Below, one piece after another: positions 23,678 through 31,985 of a DNA stretch of 64,000 bases. The position numbers were made by a program, and so were the translations under genes. Location of the stretch: positions 95,572 to 159,571 of the forward strand of contig NZ_JAPJIV010000016.1 in the NCBI RefSeq assembly GCF_026241895.1, in the 5' to 3' direction. The notes beneath the pieces are model-generated. The model ran no database searches. It worked only from the letters and a program-made list of their open reading frames with translations, and was not told the DNA's origin. Position 1 is the stretch's first letter. Each line of letters opens with the position of its first letter. The DNA is from Pseudomonas sp. RIT-562 (lineage in GTDB: Bacteria > Pseudomonadota > Gammaproteobacteria > Pseudomonadales > Pseudomonadaceae).

Positions 23678-24921
23678 AAATCGCCATTATCGGCAGCGGC
23701 ATTTCGGGGCTGACCAGTGCCTACCTGCTCAACCGTCGCCACGAGATCACCCTGTTCGAAGCCAGCGACTGGATCGGCGGGCACACCCACACGGTCGAGG
23801 TCACCGTGGACGGTCGCAATTATGCGGTGGACACTGGTTTCATCGTGTTCAATGACTGGACCTATCCGAATTTCATTCGCCTGCTCGGGCTTCTCGGCGT
23901 GCGCTTCAAACCAACGGCCATGAGCTTTTCGGTGACCGACCCGGACAGCGGCCTGGAGTACAACGGCAACAATTTCAACAGCCTGTTCGCCCAGCGCCGC
24001 AACCTGCTGTCCCCCGGTTTTTGGGGCATGTTGCGCGACATCCTGCGCTTCAATAAAGAGGCACTGCGCGACCTGGAAGAACAGCGCATCAGCGCCGACA
24101 TCACCCTGGATCAGTACCTCAAGGCCGGCGGCTACGGTGAGCGTTTCATCCTGCATTACATAGTGCCCATGGGTTCGGCGATCTGGTCGATGCCCATGGC
24201 CGACATGCTCGGCTTCCCACTCCAGGCCTTCGTGCGTTTTTTCAAGAACCACGGCCTGCTGTCGGTGAGTCATCGCCCGCAATGGCAGGTAATCGAGGGC
24301 GGTTCCAGTGCCTATGTGGCACCACTGATCGCGCCAATGGCCGATAAGATCCGTACCAACTGTCCGGTCACGCGGGTCGAGCGCGACGAGGAAGGCGTCG
24401 TTATCCACAGCGCTGCCGGCATCGAACGCTTCGATAAAGTGGTGTTCGCCTGCCACAGCGATCAGGCGCTGAAACTGCTGGCCGCACCGACCGTCGCCGA
24501 GCAATCGATCCTCGGCGCACTACCCTACGCCGACAACGAAGTGGTGCTGCATACCGATACCCGGTTACTGCCGGAATCCGAACTCGCCCAGGCCGCCTGG
24601 AATTACCGACTCAGCGGTGCTGGCCACACGTCAGCCGCCGTCACCTATGACATGAACCTGCTGCAAGGAATCGAAAGCACTACCCGATTCTGCGTCAGCC
24701 TGAACCAGAGCGCCGGCATCAGCCCTTTTAAAGTGCTCGCCAAATATACCTACGCTCATCCGCAGTTCAGCCTGGCCGCCGTCGCCGCCCAGGCTCGCTG
24801 GGAAGAACTCAATGGCGCGCACCATACCTGGTACTGCGGGGCCTATTGGGGCAACGGATTCCATGAAGATGGTGTGGTCAGCGCGCTGCGCGTGGCCGCT
24901 GCCTTGGGTGAAACCCTGTGA
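23674..24921 (+). CDS. FAD-dependent amine-oxidase-like flavoprotein
   Basis: A 415-residue flavoprotein starting at a GTG that overlaps the SDR stop. The FAD motif is IIGSGISGLTSAYLL (5-19), followed by FEASDWIGGHTHTV and DTGFIVFN, the pattern of desaturase/amine-oxidase-type flavoproteins. Its position between SDR and DUF1365, before a Cfa-like methyltransferase, matches clusters for furan fatty acids, where a flavoprotein (UfaD-like) desaturates a phospholipid-bound acyl chain. Assignment of that role is by context only. Confidence 0.78.
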   Translation: MKIAIIGSGISGLTSAYLLNRRHEITLFEASDWIGGHTHTVEVTVDGRNYAVDTGFIVFNDWTYPNFIRLLGLLGVRFKPTAMSFSVTDPDSGLEYNGNNFNSLFAQRRNLLSPGFWGMLRDILRFNKEALRDLEEQRISADITLDQYLKAGGYGERFILHYIVPMGSAIWSMPMADMLGFPLQAFVRFFKNHGLLSVSHRPQWQVIEGGSSAYVAPLIAPMADKIRTNCPVTRVERDEEGVVIHSAAGIERFDKVVFACHSDQALKLLAAPTVAEQSILGALPYADNEVVLHTDTRLLPESELAQAAWNYRLSGAGHTSAAVTYDMNLLQGIESTTRFCVSLNQSAGISPFKVLAKYTYAHPQFSLAAVAAQARWEELNGAHHTWYCGAYWGNGFHEDGVVSALRVAAALGETL

Positions 24922-25733
24922 ACAGCGCCCTCTACAGCGGCTGGATTGCCCACCGGCGATTCAGCCCGCGACACCACCAATTTCGCTACCGGATAGGCTT
25001 GCTCTACCTGGACCTCGACGAGCAGGAAACAGTACTTGCGCTGTCGCCGCTGGCGGGTCGCAGTCGCCTGGCACCGTTCTCGTTCCGCGAAGGTGATTAC
25101 CTCAAGGCGTTTACGGGTGGCGGCATGCGCTTGATCGACGCAGTGCGCCAGCAGGTCGGCCAGGCCATCGGCCATGAACCACAAGGCTCGATCTGCCTGC
25201 TGACCCAGGTGCGCAGCTGGGGCCTGGCGTTCAACCCCGTGAGCTTCTTTTACTGTCACGAAGCCGATGGCCAACTGGCGGCGATCCTCTGCGAAATCAC
25301 CAATACCCCGTGGCGTGAACGCTACCACTACGTGCTCCCTGCCAGAGCACCGGAAAACCTAGCGGATTTCCATCAGCATTTTGCGGTGGCCAAAGCGTTT
25401 CACGTGTCGCCGTTTTTGCCCCGGGACCTTGAGTACCGGATGAGCTTCAGCCCCGCCGCGGCAAAACTCGGCGTGCACATGGCGGACTGGCAAGGCGAGC
25501 AGAAGTTGTTCGACGCCACGCTCAACCTGGAGCGCGAAGTCCTCGATCGCGCCAGCCTGCACCGCTACTTGCGCCGCTTCCCGTGGATGACTGGGAAAAC
25601 CTGCGTGGCGATTTACTGGCAGGCCGTGCGTCTGTTGTTCAAGGGTGCCCCCGTTTTTGCTCATCAACCTGCCGATGGCAGCGTTCAAACCGCCACTGCT
25701 GTTCCCAAGGACTGCCGCCATGAAATCCCCTAG
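24918..25733 (+). CDS. DUF1365 family protein
   Basis: A 271-residue protein with the DUF1365 signatures SGWIAHRRFSPRHHQFRYRI near the N-terminus and LAFNPVSFFYCHEADGQL in the middle. It starts at a GTG overlapping the previous stop by 4 bases and overlaps the next gene by 14 bases. DUF1365 genes nearly always sit beside the flavoprotein and Cfa-like methyltransferase; the biochemical role is not established. Confidence 0.85.
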   Translation: MNSALYSGWIAHRRFSPRHHQFRYRIGLLYLDLDEQETVLALSPLAGRSRLAPFSFREGDYLKAFTGGGMRLIDAVRQQVGQAIGHEPQGSICLLTQVRSWGLAFNPVSFFYCHEADGQLAAILCEITNTPWRERYHYVLPARAPENLADFHQHFAVAKAFHVSPFLPRDLEYRMSFSPAAAKLGVHMADWQGEQKLFDATLNLEREVLDRASLHRYLRRFPWMTGKTCVAIYWQAVRLLFKGAPVFAHQPADGSVQTATAVPKDCRHEIP

Positions 25734-26991
25734 CGTTTCGGCCAAGGCCCCGCTGTTCAATACCAATGGCATCACGGGCCTGTTATTGCGTCGCGGGGTG
25801 TTGCGGCAACTGGCGCACCTCAAGCACGGCCAGCTAGTGGTCGTTGAAGACGGCGAGCGCCAGGTATTCGGCACGCCCGGCAGCCATTTGCATGGTGAAA
25901 TCCACATTCTCGACGCTGCGGCCTGGGGCCTGGTGGCGAGCAGCGGTTCGATCGGTGCCGGGGAAGCGTTTATTCATGGGTATTGGAGCTCACCGGACCT
26001 GACCGCCGTGGTGCGAGTGTTCGTCAGCAACCTCGAAGTGCTGGACTCGCTGGAAGGCGGCCTGGCAAAACTCGGGCGGCCGCTGGTGCGGGGCTTGCAC
26101 TGGATCAACCGCAACACGCGCAAGGGTTCACAGAAGAACATTGCCGCTCATTACGACCTGGGCAATGAGCTGTTCGAGCAGTTCCTCGACCCGACCATGA
26201 TGTACTCGGCAGCGCAATTCCTGACGCCCGAGGACACTCTGGAGCAGGCGCAGTTGAACAAGCTGGAGCGAATCTGCCAGAAGCTCGCGCTGAAACCTAC
26301 CGATCACCTGCTGGAAATCGGCACAGGCTGGGGCAGCATGGCGCTGTATGCGGCGCAGCAATATGGCTGCAAGGTCACCACCACCACGCTGTCCAAAGAG
26401 CAGTTCGCGTTTACCGCGCAACGTATCGCGGCGCTTGGCTTGCAAGATCAGGTCACGCTGCTGCTGTCCGATTACCGTGACCTCACCGGCCAGTACGACA
26501 AGCTGGTGTCGATCGAAATGATCGAAGCCGTCGGTCACCGCTTTCTACCGACTTACTTCAAGCAATGCGCGCACTTGCTCAAGAGCAACGGGCTGATGTT
26601 GTTGCAGGCCATCACCATTCGCGAGCAGCGCTACGAGCAGGCCAAGGATAACGTCGACTTTATCCAGCGCTACATTTTCCCCGGCGGCGCCCTGCCCTGC
26701 GTGCAGAAAATGCTCGAGGTCATCAGCCGCGACACCGACATGAACCTGCTGCACATGGAGGACTTCGGCCTGCACTACGCCAAGACCCTGCGTCTGTGGC
26801 ACGAGAACTTTCGCCGAGCGCACAACCGCTTGGGCGAGTTGGGTTACGACGAGCACTTCCTGCGGCTCTGGGAGTTTTACCTGTGCTACTGCGAAGGCGG
26901 CTTTTTGGAACGTACCATCGGCACCGCGCAAATGTTGTTGGCCAAACCTTCGGCAATCACCGCGCCGCTGCTGGGTCGGTTTAATGCTTGA
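25720..26991 (+). CDS. Cfa-like SAM methyltransferase (UfaM-like)
   Basis: A 423-residue cyclopropane-fatty-acid-synthase family protein that should methylate acyl chains of membrane phospholipids using SAM. Motif I is LLEIGTGWGSMALY (197-210), and Glu269 of the bicarbonate site is kept (SIEMIEAVG). The bicarbonate-site Cys of true Cfa (YSCAYW) is Ala here (YSAAQF, 162-167) and the LHTIG His is Gln (LQAIT, 295-299). This suggests methyl transfer without cyclopropane closure, as for UfaM of the furan fatty acid pathway. CAAGGA precedes the ATG at 25720 by 8 bases; the next gene overlaps by 8. Confidence 0.82.
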   Translation: MKSPSVSAKAPLFNTNGITGLLLRRGVLRQLAHLKHGQLVVVEDGERQVFGTPGSHLHGEIHILDAAAWGLVASSGSIGAGEAFIHGYWSSPDLTAVVRVFVSNLEVLDSLEGGLAKLGRPLVRGLHWINRNTRKGSQKNIAAHYDLGNELFEQFLDPTMMYSAAQFLTPEDTLEQAQLNKLERICQKLALKPTDHLLEIGTGWGSMALYAAQQYGCKVTTTTLSKEQFAFTAQRIAALGLQDQVTLLLSDYRDLTGQYDKLVSIEMIEAVGHRFLPTYFKQCAHLLKSNGLMLLQAITIREQRYEQAKDNVDFIQRYIFPGGALPCVQKMLEVISRDTDMNLLHMEDFGLHYAKTLRLWHENFRRAHNRLGELGYDEHFLRLWEFYLCYCEGGFLERTIGTAQMLLAKPSAITAPLLGRFNA

Positions 26992-27487
26992 GCGTATTGC
27001 CAATGCCGTGTTGTTCCAGCTGGGCTGGTTCGCCTGCGTAGTAGGCGGCGACAGTTTGTGGTTATTGGTGCCCCTGCTAGCACTGGTGATTCATCTGTTG
27101 TGGATAAGTCGCTGGAGCGATGAAGGTCGCTTGATTCTCAGTGTGGTCCTGCTGGGCACCACGGTGGACAGCACGCTGCGCTGGCTGGGAGTGTTCGACT
27201 TCACCGAAGTAGCGCCCTTGATCCCCCTGTGGTTGATGTTGCTTTGGGCTCTTCTGGCGACGACCCTGCGCCACTGCCTGGCCTGGAGTGCCAGCCCGTG
27301 GTGGCTCGCCTGCGTCCTCGGAGGCCTCGGCGGGCCGCTGTCGTATTACGCCGGCAGCCAGCTGGCAGGCGTGCAGTTTCCGTATGGGCCCGGACCGACG
27401 CTGGTGGGTATCGGCCTGCTCTGGGCGCTACTGTTCCCGGCGCTGCATTTCATGGCCCGACGACTGGCGTCGCAAACTCCACGTTAA
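26984..27487 (+). CDS. DUF2878 family membrane protein
   Basis: A 167-residue protein with about five membrane segments; the motif GWFACVVGGDSLWLLVPLLA at the N-terminus and YYAGSQLAGVQFPYGP near the C-terminus fit DUF2878. It overlaps the methyltransferase stop by 8 bases and is the last gene of the block. In other bacteria DUF3833 or DUF1295 genes often follow in such clusters; they are absent here. The role is unknown, perhaps membrane assembly of the lipid-modifying enzymes. Confidence 0.82.
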   Translation: MLERIANAVLFQLGWFACVVGGDSLWLLVPLLALVIHLLWISRWSDEGRLILSVVLLGTTVDSTLRWLGVFDFTEVAPLIPLWLMLLWALLATTLRHCLAWSASPWWLACVLGGLGGPLSYYAGSQLAGVQFPYGPGPTLVGIGLLWALLFPALHFMARRLASQTPR

Positions 27488-27540
27488 ACGTCTGTCAGGC
27501 CTTTCACATTCGCACGGCCCACTGCCTTACACTGCGCACC

Positions 27541-27846
27541 ATGAAAACCATTCCCCTCACACCCGTTGCCGAGCCTGCGGTCACCTGCTCGACCTGCGCG
27601 GCCTGCTGCTGTCAGCTCGAAGTCATGCTGATTACCGACACGGGCGTGCCCGAGCGTTTTATCGACACCGACGATTGGGGTGGGGAAGTCATGCTGCGTC
27701 TGGATGACGGCTGGTGTGCGGCGCTGGATCGCAACAGCATGATGTGCACGATCTACGAGAAGCGTCCGCTGATCTGCCGGGAATTCGAGATGGGGGCACC
27801 GGAGTGCATCGAGGAACGCCGAGGTATTACCACGGCGTATCGTTGA
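27541..27846 (+). CDS. YkgJ family cysteine cluster protein
   Basis: A 101-residue soluble protein with the YkgJ/CxxxCxxC pattern: CSTCAACCCQLEV near the N-terminus, then WCAALD, MCTIYEKRPLICREFEMG and a final PEC. The cysteines likely bind zinc or an Fe-S cluster. The ATG at 27541 is used; the open frame reaching back 104 codons overlaps the DUF2878 gene and is out of its frame. Function unknown. Confidence 0.82.
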   Translation: MKTIPLTPVAEPAVTCSTCAACCCQLEVMLITDTGVPERFIDTDDWGGEVMLRLDDGWCAALDRNSMMCTIYEKRPLICREFEMGAPECIEERRGITTAYR

Positions 27847-27900
27847 CGGGCGAGCCCTGTGGGGACAGGCGGGCCGTTCCCACAGAAATGATGCGCGGTG

Positions 27901-28419
27901 TTACAGCGGCATTGTGTAATGCAGCGCGTAGCTTTCAACGCCGTCGTTGTTGCTGCTCAGGCCGGCGTTGGAATAGTGCGTGGCACGAATCCCGACCTCA
28001 TGACCGCCGGTAAAGCGCAGCCCGAAACCGATGCGGTCTTCGAACTGGAAGGACTGGCCGATGTTGTTGTCTTCAAGCTGGGTATCCGAGAAGAACGCTA
28101 CACCCACACCCGCTTCGATGTACGGCTTGACGTTCTGGCCGGCAAACTCGTAGACGAAGACAGGCGAGAACGACAGGCTGTTGTTACTGGAAGTCTTGTC
28201 ACCTTCCCAGTAGGTATAGGCGCCGCTCCAGAAACCGGTGAGTCGACCGACGTCGGTCTGCCACCAGCTCTTGTCCCAATCAAACTGCATGCCCAACCGG
28301 TAGGTCATGGTTGAATCGCTGGTCGCTCCGACCCCGAACTCCACGCCTGCCGCCTGTGCGGTAAAACTGTGCCCCATTAGTGCGGCCGCAAGCGCGGCCA
28401 AGCAGAATAGTCGCTTCAC
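27901..28419 (-). CDS. pagL: Lipid A 3-O-deacylase
   Basis: A 172-residue outer-membrane beta-barrel that removes the 3-O acyl chain from lipid A. The signal peptide MKRLFCLAALAAAL...AQA precedes the barrel. The catalytic residues are His148 and Ser150 (THYSNAG) and Glu162, with the same spacing (2 and 14) as His126/Ser128/Glu140 of P. aeruginosa PagL. A GTG start at 28419 is chosen because AAAGGA sits about 9 bases before it, whereas the upstream ATG at 28428 abuts that site. The position between phr and murI is as in P. aeruginosa. Confidence 0.88.
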   Translation of the reverse strand: MKRLFCLAALAAALMGHSFTAQAAGVEFGVGATSDSTMTYRLGMQFDWDKSWWQTDVGRLTGFWSGAYTYWEGDKTSSNNSLSFSPVFVYEFAGQNVKPYIEAGVGVAFFSDTQLEDNNIGQSFQFEDRIGFGLRFTGGHEVGIRATHYSNAGLSSNNDGVESYALHYTMPL

Positions 28420-28538
28420 TAGAAACATCCTTTTCCGAACGAATTCGTATGGTTTTTTGGTGTTGCCCATCAGTCACAGCTATAGAAGTCTGCGCATAGT
28501 CAGAAGTTCAGACTATTTCGGGACATTTCACATTTTTT

Positions 28539-29330
28539 TTACAAGTCGAAACTACGCACAACGCCGGTAGAATTCCAGAGTAATGGCAAGATATTACTGA
28601 AATGCCCTGGATCGGCACTGGTCCAGAACTGCGCAGCCCGCGCCGGGCCTTCGGCGAGCAGCTCACGTTCGGCCAATAACCGCTGAAGCTGGCGAGCCAC
28701 TGCAGCGCCGGTATCGATCAGGCTGATATGTGGCGCAATCATTTGCTTGAGCAGCGGCTTGAGGAAGGGATAGTGGGTGCAGCCGAGAATGATCGTGTCG
28801 CAACCCGCATCAAGCAAGGGTTGGACATAGCCGAGCAACAGCTTGCACAGAACCGGGCTGTGCAGATCGCCGTTCTCGATCAGCTCCACCAGGCCCGGGC
28901 ATGGCTGGGTGATCACTCGCACATCGGTGGCAAAGCGGTCGAGCAATGCAGCGAACTTGGCGCTTTGTAGCGTGCCGGTAGTGGCGAGGACCCCGACCAC
29001 GCCACTGCGGGTCGCGGCAGCTGCAGGCTTCACCGCAGGCTCCATGCCGACGATAGGCCACTGCGGATAGTCGCGGCGCAGATCCGCCACGCCTGCCACC
29101 GTGGCCGTATTGCACGCCAGCACCAGTGCCTTGGCGCCCTGCTCCTGAAAAAAACCGGCCATCACGCTGCAGCGCTGGCGAATGAACTCCGGCGTTTTCT
29201 CGCCATAGGGAACATTGCCGCAATCGGCTACGTACAGCAGTGTTTCGTTAGGCAGCAGACGCTGAATCTCGGCCAGTACCGATAGCCCGCCGACACCGGA
29301 GTCGAATACGCCAATTGGCGCCTCACGCAC
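28539..29330 (-). CDS. murI: Glutamate racemase
   Basis: A 263-residue cytosolic enzyme that makes D-glutamate for peptidoglycan. The N-terminal IGVFDSGVGG (Asp10, Ser11) and the two catalytic cysteines Cys73 (ACNTAT) and Cys184 (GCTHYPF) are present. A GTG start at 29330 is used; it overlaps the moeB stop by 8 bases, and the frame upstream lies inside moeB. It is the last gene of the hemA-prfA-prmC-moeB-murI operon. Confidence 0.93.
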   Translation of the reverse strand: MREAPIGVFDSGVGGLSVLAEIQRLLPNETLLYVADCGNVPYGEKTPEFIRQRCSVMAGFFQEQGAKALVLACNTATVAGVADLRRDYPQWPIVGMEPAVKPAAAATRSGVVGVLATTGTLQSAKFAALLDRFATDVRVITQPCPGLVELIENGDLHSPVLCKLLLGYVQPLLDAGCDTIILGCTHYPFLKPLLKQMIAPHISLIDTGAAVARQLQRLLAERELLAEGPARAAQFWTSADPGHFSNILPLLWNSTGVVRSFDL

Positions 29331-30078
29331 GGGCAGGACCACAGACCGCGCAGCCCGGGTCCCGCTTGACCCGCAGCTCACGGAAGCGCGTTCCCAGCGC
29401 ATCGATCAACAACAGGCGGCCCACCAGTGGCTCGCCAAAACCAGCCAGCAACTTGAGCGCTTCCAGCGCTTGCAGGCTGCCGACCAGTCCCACCAACGGG
29501 CCGATGACACCGGCTTCGCTGCAGGTCAGTTCAGCTTCGCTGCCGTTGCCATACAAGCAGTGGTAACACGGGCTGTCCGTACGCCGCGGGTCGAACACCG
29601 ACAATTGCCCTTCGAGGCGTATGGCGGCGCCACTGACCAGGGGTTTTGCGGCGAGCACGCAGGCGGCATTGACCGCTTCGCGAGTGGAAAAATTGTCCGA
29701 GCAATCCAGCACCAAGTCCACCGCAGCGACTGCGGCAGCCAGGGAATCTTGGTCCAGGGCGGTACGCAGCGCGACGAGTTGGATTTCAGGGTTGATCGCA
29801 CTCAGTCGACGAATCGCCGAGTCGACCTTGCTCACGCCGACGCTGTCGGTGTCGTGAATCACCTGACGCTGCAGGTTGGTCAGGTCAACGCTGTCGAAGT
29901 CCGCCAGGTGCAGCTCGCCAACGCCTGCAGCCGCCAGGTATAGAGCGACCGGCGAGCCAAGTCCGCCGAGCCCGATGATCAGTACCCGGCTGGCCTTGAG
30001 CCGCAATTGGCCGTCGATGTCGACGTGCGGCAGCAGAATCTGCCGACTGTAGCGCAACAATTCCTGATCATTCAGCAC
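29323..30078 (-). CDS. moeB: MoeB/ThiF-type adenylyltransferase
   Basis: A 251-residue E1-like enzyme that adenylates the C-terminus of a ubiquitin-like sulfur carrier (MoaD for molybdopterin). The ATP/Rossmann motif is IIGLGGLGSPVA (34-45); the zinc cysteines are Cys171/Cys174 (CYHC) and Cys243/Cys246 (CAVC). There is no rhodanese domain, so it is the short bacterial form. Its start overlaps the prmC stop by 7 bases. Confidence 0.9.
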   Translation of the reverse strand: MLNDQELLRYSRQILLPHVDIDGQLRLKASRVLIIGLGGLGSPVALYLAAAGVGELHLADFDSVDLTNLQRQVIHDTDSVGVSKVDSAIRRLSAINPEIQLVALRTALDQDSLAAAVAAVDLVLDCSDNFSTREAVNAACVLAAKPLVSGAAIRLEGQLSVFDPRRTDSPCYHCLYGNGSEAELTCSEAGVIGPLVGLVGSLQALEALKLLAGFGEPLVGRLLLIDALGTRFRELRVKRDPGCAVCGPARA

Positions 30079-30902
30079 GGCAGGCGCCCCAGGCTGATAC
30101 GTTCGTGGCCGCCCAGGTCGGTGCGGCTGTGGACTTCCTCAAAACCGCGGGTCAACAGCAGATCCCGTACGGCGAGGGCTTGATCGTAACCGTGTTCGAG
30201 CATCAGCCAACCACCGGAGTCGAGATGATTCGGCGCCTGGTCGACGATCAGGCGCAGGTCGTCGAGACCGTCGATGCCGGCAACCAACGCGCTGGCAGGC
30301 TCAAAGCGTACATCGCCTTCAGCCAGATGCGGGTCGGCGCTCGCAATATACGGCGGGTTGCTGATGATCAACTCGAATCGCTGCCCTTCAAGGGCGCTGA
30401 ACCAATGGCTGCTCAGGACAGTGGCATTGTTAAGGTGCAGACGCTGGCGATTGCGCTCGGCAAGCGCGACGGCTTCCTGCACGCGATCCACGGCGGTGAC
30501 TTGCCACGCCGGGCGCTCGCTGGCCAGCGCCAGGGCAATCGCGCCGCTGCCTGTGCCCAGGTCGAGCACCCTGGCCGGGCTGGCTGGCAACAACTCCAGC
30601 GCGGCCTCGACCAGCAGCTCGGTGTCCGGACGCGGGATCAGGGTGTGCGGTGCGACTTCCAGGTCGAGTTTCCAGAAACCCTGCTGGCCGAGGATGTAGG
30701 CCACCGGCTCGCCGCCGCGACGACGTTGCAGGTAACCGGCAAACTTGAGCGCCGCTTCACTGGGCACGATGCGCTCCGGCCAGGTGTGCAAAAAGCTCCG
30801 CGACTTGCCCAGCGCCGCCGCCAGCAGCAACTCGGCATCCAGGCGTGCGGTGGGCGAGTCCGGTAGATCGGCGGCGCGGAGCAGACTGGCAATGATGGTC
30901 AT
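30072..30902 (-). CDS. prmC: Release factor glutamine methyltransferase
   Basis: A 276-residue SAM methyltransferase that methylates the Gln of the GGQ motif in RF1 and RF2. The SAM loop VLDLGTGSGAIALAL lies at 112-126 and the catalytic NPPYIA at 182-187. It starts directly at the prfA stop, whose product is its substrate. The N-terminal helical domain (about 1-80) that contacts the release factor is intact. Confidence 0.94.
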   Translation of the reverse strand: MTIIASLLRAADLPDSPTARLDAELLLAAALGKSRSFLHTWPERIVPSEAALKFAGYLQRRRGGEPVAYILGQQGFWKLDLEVAPHTLIPRPDTELLVEAALELLPASPARVLDLGTGSGAIALALASERPAWQVTAVDRVQEAVALAERNRQRLHLNNATVLSSHWFSALEGQRFELIISNPPYIASADPHLAEGDVRFEPASALVAGIDGLDDLRLIVDQAPNHLDSGGWLMLEHGYDQALAVRDLLLTRGFEEVHSRTDLGGHERISLGRLPC

Positions 30903-31985
30903 TTACTCACCTATCGCTGCCAGTTGGTCAGCCTGATACTCGGCCAGCAATGGCTCGATCACCGCGTCGACGCCACCGGTGAGGATTTCATCGAGTGAAT
31001 ACAGCGTCAGGTTGACCCGATGGTCGGTGACCCGACCCTGGGCAAAATTGTAGGTGCGGATGCGTTCCGAACGATCCCCCGAGCCCACCAATAGCTTGCG
31101 CTCGCTGGCGATGGCATTGGCGGCGGCGCTGGTCTGCTGGTCGTTCAACTTGGCCGACAGCCAGGCCATGGCGCGCGCACGGTTCTTGTGCTGGGAACGT
31201 TCTTCCTGGCACTCGACCACGATGCCGGACGGCAAGTGAGTGATGCGGATCGCCGAGTCGGTCTTGTTGACGTGCTGGCCACCGGCGCCGGAAGAGCGAT
31301 AGGTATCGACTCGCAGATCCGCCGGGTTGATCTCGATCGCTTCCTGTTCGTCAGGCTCGGGCAACACCGCAACGGTGCAGGCCGAGGTGTGAATACGGCC
31401 TTGGGATTCGGTGGCGGGAACCCGCTGCACGCGATGCACGCCGGATTCGAACTTGAGCTTGCCGTAGACGTTGTCGCCCTCGACCCGGGCGATCACTTCC
31501 TTATAGCCGCCGTGTTCGCCGATGTTCTCCGAGAGGATCTCCACTCGCCAGCCACGTCGCTCGGCGTAACGCGAATACATGCGAAACAGGTCGCCGGAAA
31601 AAATCGCAGCCTCGTCACCGCCGGTACCGGCACGGATCTCGAGGAACACGTTACGGCCGTCGTTGGGGTCTTTGGGTAGCAGCATGCGCTGCAGGCTGGC
31701 TTCGATTTCCAGCAATTGTTCCTTGGCCTCGCGGACTTCTTCCACGGCCATTTCGCGCATGTCCGGGTCGCTGTCCTTGAGCAGTGCCTGGGCACCTTCC
31801 AGATCACTCTGAACCTTGAGCAACTGTTTATAGGTTTGCACGATCGGTTCGACTTCCGCGTATTCCTTGGAATAGGTGCGGAATTTGGTCTGGTCGGAAA
31901 TGACTTCGCCGTCGCCAAGCAAGGCGGTCAATTCCTCGAAACGGTCCTGGAGGATGTCCAGCTTATTAAGCAGTGAAGCTTTCAT
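30903..31985 (-). CDS. prfA: Peptide chain release factor 1
   Basis: A 360-residue class I release factor that reads UAA and UAG. The codon-recognition tripeptide PAT is at 190-192 and the hydrolytic GGQ at 235-237 (SSGAGGQHVN). The start overlaps the hemA stop by 4 bases, a common hemA-prfA coupling in proteobacteria. Confidence 0.96.
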   Translation of the reverse strand: MKASLLNKLDILQDRFEELTALLGDGEVISDQTKFRTYSKEYAEVEPIVQTYKQLLKVQSDLEGAQALLKDSDPDMREMAVEEVREAKEQLLEIEASLQRMLLPKDPNDGRNVFLEIRAGTGGDEAAIFSGDLFRMYSRYAERRGWRVEILSENIGEHGGYKEVIARVEGDNVYGKLKFESGVHRVQRVPATESQGRIHTSACTVAVLPEPDEQEAIEINPADLRVDTYRSSGAGGQHVNKTDSAIRITHLPSGIVVECQEERSQHKNRARAMAWLSAKLNDQQTSAAANAIASERKLLVGSGDRSERIRTYNFAQGRVTDHRVNLTLYSLDEILTGGVDAVIEPLLAEYQADQLAAIGE

